Below are positions 27,386 through 36,746 of a stretch of DNA of 36,746 nucleotides, piece after piece. Origin of the DNA: Haliscomenobacter sp. Its GTDB lineage: Bacteria > Bacteroidota > Bacteroidia > Chitinophagales > Saprospiraceae. How positions within the stretch are numbered: the stretch's first letter is position 1; every line of letters starts with the position of its first letter. The notes under the pieces were generated by a model that saw only the letters and a program-made list of their open reading frames with translations, was not told where the DNA came from and ran no database searches. The position numbers were made by a program, and so were the translations under genes. Location of the stretch: contig NZ_JADKCX010000082.1 in assembly GCF_016718685.1 (NCBI RefSeq), positions 1 to 36,746 of the forward strand, given 5' to 3'.

Positions 27386-30300
27386 ATGCCATTCAAAAAG
27401 AAGGGTAATATTCAAAATCAAAACTTTGACAGCATCACCATCAGCTTGTCTTCTCCAGATGAAATTCTGGAGCGCTCTTATGGTGAAGTGCTCAAGCCAG
27501 AAACCATTAACTACCGCTCTTACAAGCCGGAACGTGATGGTTTATTCTGCGAGCGCATCTTTGGGCCTGTCAAGGATTACGAATGCTATTGCGGTAAGTA
27601 CAAGCGGATCCGCTACAAGGGGATCGTGTGCGACCGTTGCGGGGTTGAAGTAACCGAAAAGAAAGTTCGCCGCGAGCGCATGGGCCACATCAAACTGGTC
27701 GTGCCGGTGGTACACATCTGGTTCTTCAAATCACTCCCGAATAAAATCGGCTACTTGCTCGGATTGTCTTCCAAAAAACTGGAATCGATCGTTTATTACG
27801 AGCGTTACGTAGTGATTCAACCAGGGGTCAAAGGCAACGAAGGGGTAGGCAAAAATGACCTGCTCACGGAGGAAGAATACCTGGAACACCTGGAGTCATT
27901 GCCCGCAGAAAATCAACTGCTGGACGACAATGACCCCAATAAATTCATCGCCCGCATGGGTGCCGAAGCGGTTCGGGATATGCTCAACCGTTTGGAACTG
28001 GATCAGCTTTCCTACGACCTGCGCCACCAGGCGGCCAACGAAACGTCTCAACAACGGAAGTCGGAAGCCCTCAAACGTCTGCGCGTAGTAGAAGCATTCC
28101 GCGATGGGCAAACCCGCATGGAAAACCGTCCCGAATGGGCCGTTATCCAGTATCTACCAGTAATTCCACCAGAATTGCGCCCCTTGGTGCCCTTGGATGG
28201 TGGTCGTTTTGCCAGCTCCGATTTGAATGACCTTTACCGTCGGGTAATCATCCGCAACAACCGTTTGAAGCGTTTGTTGGAAATCAAAGCGCCAGAAGTC
28301 ATCTTGCGCAACGAAAAACGGATGTTGCAGGAAGCGGTCGACTCTTTGTTCGACAACTCCCGCAAGTCCAACGCGGTAAAAGCTGAAGGTGGTCGTCCAC
28401 TCAAGTCATTGAGTGACATCCTCAAAGGTAAACAAGGTCGTTTCCGTCAGAACCTGTTGGGTAAACGGGTAGATTATTCTGGTCGTTCGGTCATCGTGGT
28501 AGGCCCTACTTTGAAGCTCCACGAATGTGGTTTGCCCAAAGGTATGGCTGCCGAGTTGTTCAAACCCTTCATCATCCGCAAACTCATCGAGCGTGGTATT
28601 GTGAAGACGGTGAAATCGGCCAAGAAACTGGTAGACCGTAAGGATCCCGTAATTTGGGAAATCCTCGAAAATATCCTGAAGGGGCACCCCGTGCTCCTCA
28701 ACCGTGCCCCAACTTTGCACCGTTTGTCGATTCAGTCCTTCCAGCCTCGTTTGGTAGAAGGCAAGGCGATTCAGTTGCACCCTCTGGTGTGTAGCTCGTT
28801 CAACGCCGACTTCGACGGTGACCAGATGGCGGTACACGTACCCCTGAGCCAGGCTGCGATTTTGGAAGCCCAAATGTTGATGCTTTCTTCGCACAACATG
28901 CTCAACCCTCAAAACGGTACGCCAATTACCCTGCCTTCACAGGACATGGTATTGGGTCTGTACTACATTACCAAAGAAAGAAAAACCGTTGGTGATGTCA
29001 TCGTTAAGGGTGAAGGCATGAAGTTCTACTCTTCTGAAGAGGTAATTATTGCCCTCAACGAAGGTATGGTAGACTTGCACGCCAAAATCAAAGTACGCAT
29101 TGGGGTAGATCAACGGGCAGATAGTCAAAAAACTATCTGAAACTACCGTAGGTCGGGTGTTGTTCAATGAGGTAATGCCTGCTGGTGTACCTTTCCAGAA
29201 CACCCTGATGACCAAGAAAAACCTGAAGGCAGTAATTGGTGAAGTAATCGAACGTACCGATTTTGCGGTGACTGCCGACTTCCTCGACGACATCAAGGAA
29301 ATGGGCTTTATCTGGGCCTTCCGTGGCGGTTTGTCCTTCAACTTGGGTGACTTGATTACGCCTTCCATCAAACAGGATGCGTTGGAAGAAGCACAAGGTG
29401 AAGTAGACGAAGTGTGGGAGAACTACAACATGGGTCTGATCACCAACAACGAGCGTTACAACCAGATCATCGACCGTTGGACTTATGCGGACAACCGCAT
29501 TACCGATACCTTGATGCGCGAGTTGGCCAGCCACAAGCAGGGCTTCAACTCGGTGTTCATGATGCTCGACTCCGGTGCGCGTGGTTCCAAGCAACAGATC
29601 AAACAGTTGTGTGGTCTGCGGGGCTTGATGGCCAAGCCACGGAAATCTGGTGACACGGGTGGTGCCGTTATCGAAAACCCCATCTTGTCCAACTTTGTGG
29701 ATGGTTTGTCGGTTCTCGAGTACTTCATCTCTACCCACGGTGCGCGTAAAGGTCTTGCGGATACGGCCCTTAAAACGGCTGACGCAGGTTACTTGACCCG
29801 TCGTTTGGTGGACGTTGCCCAGGATGTAATCATCATGGAAGAAGACTGTAGCACTTTGCGCGGCCTGGAAACAGTGGCGCTCAAAGACAACGACAAAGTG
29901 ATTGAGCCATTGATATCCCGTATCGAAGGTCGTTACACTTTGCACGATATTGTACATCCCGTTTCCGAAGAACTCATCCTCTCAGCAGGTGATTTCATCG
30001 ATCCAAAGACGGCGGAATACATCGAAAAAATTGGTGTTGAAACGATCACCATTCGTTCCGTACTGACTTGCGAATCCAAACGTGGGGTTTGTGCCAAATG
30101 TTATGGTAAAAACCTCGCCATTGGCCGCATTGCCGAAGAGGGTGATGCAGTGGGGATCATTGCAGCCCAATCCATCGGTGAACCGGGTACTCAGTTGACC
30201 CTGCGTACGTTCCACACAGGGGGTACTGCATCATTGTCCAAAACTGAGTCGGAGATCGTTGCCAAATTCGGCGGTAAAATTGAATTTGACGGTGTCAAAC

Positions 30301-31682
30301 TGACCGAAGCACCCGATGAAAACGGCGCAAGGGTAGTTTTGTCTCGTACGGGTGAAATCCGGATTGTAGATGCAGAAACCGGCAAGCAATACGTTGCCAT
30401 GCACGTACCTTACGGCTCGTCGTTGAGTGTACTGGAAGGGGATATCGTTGCCAAAGGTCAGATGATCTGTAACTGGGACCCTTTCAACGCGGTAATCATC
30501 TCCGAATTCTCGGGTATCGCCAAGTTCGACTCGATCGAAGACGGGGTTACCTTCCGGATTGAACGCGACGAACAAACGGGCTACTCTGAAAAGGTAATCA
30601 TCGAAAGCAAAAACAAGCGGAAGATCCCCGTGATCTTCATCATGAGCCCCGACGGAGTAGAACTCAAAACGTATACTTTGCCAGTAGGGTCTTACATCTC
30701 GATTGAAGATGGTGTAACCATTACTGCGGGCGATAAAATTGCCAAGATTCCACGGAAACTGGGTAAGATCCAGGATATCACGGGTGGTCTGCCCCGGGTA
30801 ACCGAGCTTTTTGAAGCGCGTAACCCATCCAACCCCGCCATCGTTTCTGAAATCGACGGTGTGGTGAACTTCGGTAAGATCAAACGGGGTAACCGCGAAA
30901 TCTCCGTAACCGCCAAGGACGGCCAAATCAGAAAATACCTGATTGGTTTGAGCAAACACATCCTGGTACAAGATGGCGACTTCGTACGCGCTGGTACACC
31001 TCTTTCAGATGGTACCATCGCCCCACGCGACATCCTGTCCATCAAAGGGCCATTTGCGGTACAACAGTACCTCGTGAATGGTGTTCAGGAAGTATACCGC
31101 TCACAGGGTATCACCATCAACAACAAACACATCGAGGTGATTGTACGCCAGATGATGCGCCGCGTGTTGATCGAAGACCCAGGCGATACCAGCTTCCTGG
31201 AAGGTGAAACGGTGGACAAAATGGAATTCCTGGAACAAAACGACTGGATTTTCGACAAGAAAATCGTCGTGGAATCCGGCGAATCCAACCGCTTCAAGCC
31301 TGGCCAGTTGGTGACTTTGCGCCAAATTCGGGAAGAAAACTCTTTCCTCAAGCGCAACGACCGCGAACTGGTCCAATACCGCGACGCCGTAGCTGCTACC
31401 TCCAGCCCACAATTGTTGGGGATCACCAAGGCTTCCTTGGGCACCAACAGCTGGATCTCGGCTGCCTCCTTCCAGGAAACCACCAAGGTGTTGAGCACCG
31501 CTGCCATTGGCGCGAAAACCGACAACCTGATGGGCTTGAAAGAAAACGTCATCGTGGGCAAACGTATCCCTGCGGGTACGGGCTTGCGCAAGTTCGACAA
31601 CATCATCGTAACGCACAAAGACCGCGCCGCTGAACTGGAGTCCAGGTACAACCAGTTTGACGACATGGAAGATGAAGATTGA
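27386..31682 (+). CDS. rpoC: DNA-directed RNA polymerase subunit beta' (one frameshift)
   Basis: The beta' subunit carries the catalytic Mg site of RNA polymerase. The N-terminal zinc ribbon is present (Cys 67, 69, 82, 85 in CYCGKYKRIRYKGIVCDRC). The catalytic NADFDGDQ starts at residue 473, with Asp 475, 477 and 479. The second zinc site (LTCESKRGVCAKCYG) lies near nt 30065-30110, followed by GEPGTQLTLRTFHTGG (bridge helix/trigger loop region). The first frame stops at 29140, but QIVKKLSETTVGRVLFNEV continues in another frame, so an indel lies near 29113 (CAACGGGCAG). The end DDMEDED stops at 31682. The repaired length is about 1431 residues, normal for the phylum. The gene is essential, so the break is read as an error. 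Confidence 0.96.
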
Positions 31683-31757
31683 GTTTGGGTGTGATCGTGT
31701 GAAGGTGTGGGTGTGATGGAGCTTCGGGCTGAACATCGTACCCTCACTTTCCACCAA

Positions 31758-31814
31758 CCCACGAATTTATTCGTGGGAGGCCACACAGATATAAGACCAC
31801 GACTTCAGTTGTGG
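31758..31814. repeat. Two CCCACGA-type palindromes after rpoC
   Basis: CCCACGAATTTATTCGTGGG (31758-31777) is identical to the copies before secE. A looser copy CCACGACTTCAGTTGTGG (31797-31814) follows immediately before the terminator. Confidence 0.85.
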
Positions 31815-31816
31815 GG

Positions 31817-31859
31817 AACAGGATGGATCGGCACAACGCTGGTTCATCCTGTTTTTTTT
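31817..31859 (+). terminator. Rho-independent terminator of the rpoBC operon
   Basis: AACAGGATG (31817-31825) pairs with CATCCTGTT (31845-31853) and the T run extends to 31859. It is the first strong T-tailed hairpin after the operon that begins near 17180. Confidence 0.85.
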
Positions 31860-31895
31860 ACCAACAATCACACCCATTACTATTTCCGCCACTAA

Positions 31896-32321
31896 CTACC
31901 CCCAATAAACAAACCGTCGCTCCATTAAATCGCCCACGCTGCTTGCCGATGCTTTACAATAACTTTCACAGGCGGCGTCACAATCAGAGCCAGCGGAACC
32001 TGTCGCAGCACTTCCCGAGCAGGTGCAACAACACTCACTCAAGGCAATCGCCCACAACAGTCCTAGTCCTCCGGTTGTCAAGGTAGCGGTCGTAATCCAC
32101 TGGGTGGCAAAAATGGTGTTTGCGCTGGTAAAATGGCCGTTGCTGGTCGTATTGTTGAGGAGAAAACGAGGTTGCTGCCTTGTTGCACAATGCTTCAAAG
32201 AAGATCGGTTCTGCCATTGTCGTACCAGGTACCTGCGAGTTGACTTTAGGCGGCTAACTTGACGGGAATTAGCGCGATGAGGCTGAAGAGCAATAGGGAA
32301 AAAACGAAAAAAAGGCTTCAT
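31896..32321 (-). CDS. Small secreted Cys-rich protein, unrecognised, probably frameshifted
   Basis: I do not recognise this protein. One minus-strand frame spans ATG 32321 (MKPFFRFFPIAL) to 31896, but local frame changes give more protein-like readings. LLFSLIALIPVKLAA (a signal peptide) and SQLAGTWYDNGRTDLL appear in a neighbouring frame at about 32225-32295. The C-terminal half in the main frame is convincing: NGHFTSANTIFATQWITT, then a tail with seven Cys in about 30 residues (SECCCTCSGSAATGSAGSD and DAACESYCKA). The likely object is an exported protein of about 140 residues with a Trp/Gly-rich lipocalin-like or beta domain and a disulfide-rich tail. The exact frame cannot be settled from this sequence. 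Confidence 0.4.
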   Translation of the reverse strand: MKPFFRFFPIALQPHRANSRQVSRLKSTRRYLVRQWQNRSSLKHCATRQQPRFLLNNTTSNGHFTSANTIFATQWITTATLTTGGLGLLWAIALSECCCTCSGSAATGSAGSDCDAACESYCKASASSVGDLMERRFVYWG

Positions 32322-32423
32322 AAGGCTGTAATTTTCTTCGTTTGTGAATGGCGTTTTATTAAAATCATGAAAAAAAGGGGATTTATTCAAGAGTACGGGA
32401 ATAGGTAACTCAATTGTGGGTGA

Positions 32424-35400
32424 TCAATTTATTTCACATATTTTTTGTTGTTTTATGTCGTTACCAAAAAAGCGCCGCCAATCAGTGGTTTCCATTTCAT
32501 CATAGCGAGGGCTGAGGTAGCGCATGCGTAGTTGTGCGCAAATGTGTTCGGCGTACACCCTCGTATTGAGGTTCCAAAAAGCGACTTCACCGTTTTTGGT
32601 GCCTACCAACAAAAAGCGGTCATCTGGTGAAAAACAAATTGAAGTAGCCCAGCCTTCGTGGTCTTCCAGCAACAAGGGTTGGTAAGTGGGGTCACTTTCA
32701 GAAATTTTCAGGTCCCAAAGGGTTACCCGGCCATCCAAACTCGCCGCAGCCAGGTAGCGCCCACTGGGGCTAAAGGCCAGATCGACGATGGGCGATTGAT
32801 TTTGTTTGAACAATGCCGTAAGTTGTTGATTTCCAAAGTTACTACATCCATGCGACCCAAAACTATTTGCCCATTCTGAAATCCAAAAGCCACCAAACCA
32901 GTTCCCTCAGGTTGTGTTGCTGCCAAGGCCGTCAATACCCCGTAATATTTTGCGCCGTAAATTGGCGGGTTCGTCCCTTGGCGCAACATCCGGCCATTGA
33001 CCAAACCTTCAATGCTGAATTCGGCCAATTCCTTATACACAAATTGAGCGCTCAAGGTAAGAACCCCTTGGCTGGTTTCCAAAAAGGTGCTTACGCCAGA
33101 ATTGAGCTTAGGCATCTCGTGGACAAGAGCATTTTCATCCCTTAAATAATAGGCATGCGTGCGACCCATTCCCGACCAAGGCTCCGCCGTTGTTGAGAAA
33201 ACTGGCCGCAAAAATTTCTTCGGTTCCTTTCCTTTGGGCCAGTCATACCTTTTTGAGCATTTTGTTGCCGAAGTTGTACACCTGTAGGCTGCCCAATTCT
33301 CCGCCTACCAACAAACGATCTTCATTGGGACTAAGCGCGATCGTGTTGTGAACGGCATCTCCATCAAAAGGAAGTTGCATTCTGCGGTGGGCAGGTACAC
33401 CTAAGGCATTCCATTCTTCAATGTCCCATTGTACAACGCGCCCATCACTTCCGGTGGTAAAAAATCTACGGCCATTGGCCTGGAAAACAATATCCCGCAC
33501 CGACCCACCGTGGGCTTGGGCCCGGAAGCGGATGGCGGGATCCATGTCTTTTACCGCGTAATACAAGGCATTGTAGATGTAGGGATGTTGTGTAAGGCCC
33601 AGTTCCGGGGATGCACTGACGATGTTGTAAGCCTGGCGAGCTACTAAAGCCTGCAAGCGAGCATCGTCGAGTTCCTGACTTTTGAGGGCTGCATTCAGTG
33701 CCACCACGGCATTGCTGAATACAATGGCGCGTTGACGGGCTAGCAGGGCATCTTTCTCCGCTTTTTCTGCTTCAATGCGTAGGCGTTCCGCTCTATCGGC
33801 AGACTGAACGGCGGCGGCTTCTGCGCGAAGAGCGGATTCACTGGAGCGGATGGCAGCGGCGGCTTCGCGTTCAGCGCGGGTTTTTTCAGATTGCGCACGG
33901 CTGGCATTTTCGTTGGCACGGCTTGCTTCAGACTTGGCTACTACAAGCAAAGAATCCGCCCTGGATGCTTGAGCAACCGCTTCTTGTTGTTCTAAAAGTA
34001 ATTCTGCAGCAATGAGCTGTTCATTCTCAAACGCATACCTCAAACTATCTCGGCTCCCATTAAGTTCTGCATTTTTTGACCAGCTCTAATGACTTGCGCC
34101 TTGTTTCACAGGTCTGTATGGATGCCAAAAAGGGAAGTGAGAATGGCTACTACCACAAAACCAACAACAACCTTTAAAAGCGCAATGCTCGTGCCCGTTC
34201 TCGATTTGCTTCCTCGTTTGCATTCAAAGCTTGATCTAGCAATAATTGTTTTTCATTCAATTCGGCAGCCAGTTGTCTTTTTTCTTCTTCCTCTTGCTCG
34301 CGAATAGCGCTGCGACTCTTGTCAATGAGTGACAGTAATTGCTCATCAGGATTCAACAATGCCAAAAACTGTCCGAGGTAATCGAGTTCTTCATTGGTCA
34401 ACAAACGTTGACTGCCAATTTCCAAATAGAGCGCATAAATCTCCGCTGCCCGGCGACGCGCTTTGGCCGCTGCACTGGCCCGGAAAAAATCTGGGCGGCA
34501 AGTTTGTCGTGTTTGAGTTCGTAGCGCATGGGTTAATCGGTCAAGTTCAACAATCTCATTTCTTCCATTTGTTCCAGGCGAGTATTGTACAATTTCAGTG
34601 GTGATGCCGCGCTGGGCAGGCAGTTGCTCGAGGATGGCCGTGATGTCCAAACTGCGTTTGGTCTGTTCGTTGGTAACCAGGGTGTATAAAATGTCCAGGG
34701 GAATATTGCTAGGATCTTCGAGCTGAAATTTTTCCTTTAAGTTTTCTTCCAGTGCAGTCATCTGTTCATCGAGAAAAACCGAGAGCACGTTTTTGATTTC
34801 GCCAATATCTTGTACCAGTTTTTGATCGAAATACCTGGGACCTTCTCTGGAGCCTTGTTTCGCAGCCGCTCGTTGGTAAAGTCGGTCGAGGTAAACTTGT
34901 AAATCGGCCAGGTCAACCCCTTCGCGGGTATCTTTGATTTGTTCTATGATCAAGGGCACAGTTTTGCGGGGCTCCCTTAACTCAATGCCAGCAGCGCGAA
35001 TCATTCCTGGTATGACGTTGCGCCACAGCAATTGCTCGCGCATGCGCTCAATGCGCAAGCGATTGTCGAATAAGGTAGGCAACACCCGCTCAAAAGCGTA
35101 GAGGTGCCCCAACCACTCCTCGCGCATGATGATCAGTACTTTTACCTGTCGATCCGATTGCAAAAGATCGCGGATGTCCTGGTAAAACTGGTTTTCTTCT
35201 TCTCGGGATCCTTCGATGAATAATTCTTCAAATTGATCAAAAATGAGGTAAATGGTTTTGAAATAATGCAAATAGAGTTGCTGTATTTGCTCATCTATAG
35301 GTATTGCACTCAGATTAGTGCGATCTTCCTCCTCTGGTAGTGCAGCGGCAATGACCTGGCGAAGGGACTGGTTGATTTCCTGGTTGCGCCGCACAAAGAG

Positions 35401-35610
35401 TGGCAGCCAGTCTGTATCGTAAAACTTGTTTTCCAAGCCACATTGCACCAGGCTGGTTTTGCCGGTTCCCGATGCACCGTACAGCAGCGTAAGCCGGGCT
35501 GCAAAGACGGCATTGTACAATTGTGCTACTTCCCGTTTGCGGCCAAAAAAACTTGCAGCGTCGCCTTTATCGTAAGCGTCCAGGAGTTTAAAGGGGGAGG
35601 TGCTGCTCAT
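32424..35610 (-). CDS. STAND-type (nSTAND1-like) P-loop ATPase with membrane segment, coiled coil and WD40-like repeats (several frameshifts)
   Basis: The N-terminal part (35610 to 34174, 478 residues) has SPFKLLDAYDKGDAASFFGR, Walker A GASGTGKT (residues 45-52), Walker B YLIFDQFEEL (121-130) and LIIMREEWLGHL, the layout of nSTAND1-like signalling NTPases. A coiled coil follows (about 430-478). Frame repair near 34176-34180 reveals a transmembrane helix LLKVVVGFVVVAILTSLFG; further repairs near 34111-34125 and 34072-34077 lead to NAELNGSRDSLRYAFENEQL. A long Ala/Glu/Arg coiled coil comes next (34043-33700), then WD40-like repeats (GSVRDIVFQANGRRFFTTGS; SPIVDLAFSPSGRYLAAAS; GWATSICFSPDDRFLLVGTK). 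More breaks lie at 33160-33252 and near 32826. The repaired protein is about 1060 residues. Such proteins are regulated oligomeric switches; the WD40 part senses or scaffolds. No effector domain is seen. The gene starts 3 bases after the upstream gene. Confidence 0.8.
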
Positions 35611-35613
35611 CGC

Positions 35614-36746
35614 TTATGGCTTTGAATAAGGTGTGAAATCAGAACGAAAACGGACGTGCTGTTCTTCCAGAAGGGTGAATATCCGGGTTTTGGCAGCTAG
35701 GGTGCTGTGATCAGCTATGAGGAAATCATCGTCCATCCAGTTGTCTTCTTCCTCCATGCTGGAATCGTTGTTGCCTTCCATAAAGTCTTCTTTGCTCAGG
35801 CCCGTATGGATCAGGTCGAAACCTTTACCCCCCTCAATGGCAGTGTAAAAATCGTGGTTGACGGAATAGTAGTAATAGCGATCGTCTTCGACATAGGCAA
35901 AAAGGAAGAGGTAGGGCAATGGTTCTCCCAAAAAAGTGTTGGCATCGATGAGGAATGGCGTCAGCGGCAGTGCAAACTGGAGATCACGTTCACTGGGAGT
36001 CAACACGATCGACTTGCTATTGGTATAATTGCTTTTGCGGCGGTAACTCGCATCTTGATAAATGCCGAGGCTTGAAGCGGCCAGGGTATTGAGTTTACCC
36101 ATTTCTAGATCATACTCCAGGGGTTTGGTATGGGCGTTTTCAAGAAAAATATTTCGCACTGTGAGAAAATGATAAGCCGCTAAAAAGGCCATTTCAGACA
36201 GAACATAGGTGAGCGCTTTTTCGGCCCGTTCGCATACGGTGGTCCAATCACTAAATTTGTTACCAGCGGCATGTTGTTCACTCAGTTGTTGTAAGTCTTG
36301 ACAGGCTTTGAACAAGCGGTGATCTGGATCGGCCAGGTGTACACAATACTCGGCCAGTTCAGGAGCGAAAAAAGAGACCCCTTGTGGCAAATCAGTCTGA
36401 CTCATCCAATGATAAAGCGCCAATAAGCGGGCGCAAAAATTGGTATGCTTCAGCTCTGTTGCACTACGCGGCAGTTCTGCAAAGGAGGGCGTAGCCTCGA
36501 ATGTCCAGTGTTTGCGTGTTTTTTGTTCCCAACAATCTGCCAATAGGATGAAGTACAACAATTGGCTAGAACAAAAATAAGTGCTCGAAGCTGCTCCAAT
36601 CGGTCGCGTCGGGCAAGTAGTTTTTGGCGCAACAAAACGATCTGTGCACCAATCACCCACGGAAAATTTTGGATGACTGCATCAAGGTAATTGCTGGGAT
36701 CTACAGGGTGCGGTTGTCCGTCCACATATTTGACCAGGTAGTTGGC
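35614..36746 (-). CDS. Unrecognised protein upstream of the STAND ATPase (5' end outside the window, one frameshift)
   Basis: I do not recognise this family. The frame is open to the right edge (NYLVKYVDGQPHPVDPSNYL), so the start lies beyond 36746. A frame change near 36570 joins RDRLEQLRALIF to SSQLLYFILLADCWEQKTRK. About 375 residues are visible. The first part looks mainly helical. A later region has LPYLFLFAYVEDDRYYYYSV and an acidic stretch (NNDSSMEEEDNWMDDDFL) before the C terminus. No signal peptide, catalytic motif or Walker motif is visible. Its stop (35614) is 3 bases from the start of the STAND ATPase gene, so the two are almost certainly co-transcribed and functionally linked; a partner, sensor or adaptor role is inference only. 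Confidence 0.6.

Noticed and set aside
29100..29160. Programmed frameshift or split rpoC gene
   Set aside because: The join sits in normal coding sequence without a slippery heptamer or stimulatory hairpin, split at this point is not known to me, and similar breaks occur across unrelated genes here.

Overview
The window looks like a chromosomal segment of a Bacteroidota bacterium, probably from the Saprospirales (a Haliscomenobacter-like genome is my guess, not a demonstrated assignment). The evidence is three SusC/SusD-type nutrient-uptake loci, a DUF1735-type lipoprotein, promoters of the Bacteroidota form TAnnTTTG, and the gene order xerC/D - hpf - tRNAs - tuf - tRNA-Trp - secE - nusG - rplK-rplA-rplJ-rplL - rpoB - rpoC.

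Layout. (1) Positions 1-9500 and 9800-14300 hold outer-membrane uptake genes: the end of a SusD with a DUF1735 lipoprotein (locus A), a complete susC-susD-lipoprotein set (locus B, 4015-9495) and a second susC-susD pair (locus C, 9806-14254). Strong intrinsic terminators separate them. A secreted protein of unknown function and about 1 kb of near-homopolymer C/T/G sequence (2640-3600) lie between loci A and B. (2) Positions 14458-17002 hold a small Cys-rich secreted protein, an anchorless TonB C-terminal domain protein (minus strand), a XerC/D recombinase and a ribosome hibernation factor. (3) Positions 17180-31682 are the translation and transcription core: two candidate promoters, tRNA-Thr(TGT), tRNA-Tyr(GTA), tRNA-Gly(TCC), tRNA-Thr(GGT), EF-Tu, tRNA-Trp(CCA), SecE, NusG, L11, L1, L10, L7/L12, RpoB and RpoC, ended by a terminator at 31817-31859. 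(4) Positions 31896-36746, on the minus strand, hold a damaged small Cys-rich secreted protein and a two-gene operon: an unknown protein followed by a STAND-type P-loop ATPase with a membrane segment, a coiled coil and WD40-like repeats.

Sequence quality matters throughout. At least 15 single-base indels break genes that otherwise read cleanly, including the essential rplK and rpoC, so most frameshifts here are probably sequencing or assembly errors rather than real pseudogenes. The 2640-3600 block has the texture of failed base calls. I give reconstructed full gene spans and state where each reading frame breaks.

The observations most worth a second look are non-coding. A family of CCCACGAATTTATTCGTGGG-type palindromes is scattered through the tRNA/ribosomal/RNA-polymerase operon. 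A structured rplL-rpoB leader can form two mutually exclusive folds. A large inverted repeat with GGTTCGA-type repeats sits between rpoB and rpoC, and a 17-bp hairpin sits between secE and nusG. The STAND-ATPase operon at the right edge is the best candidate for a signalling or conflict system.
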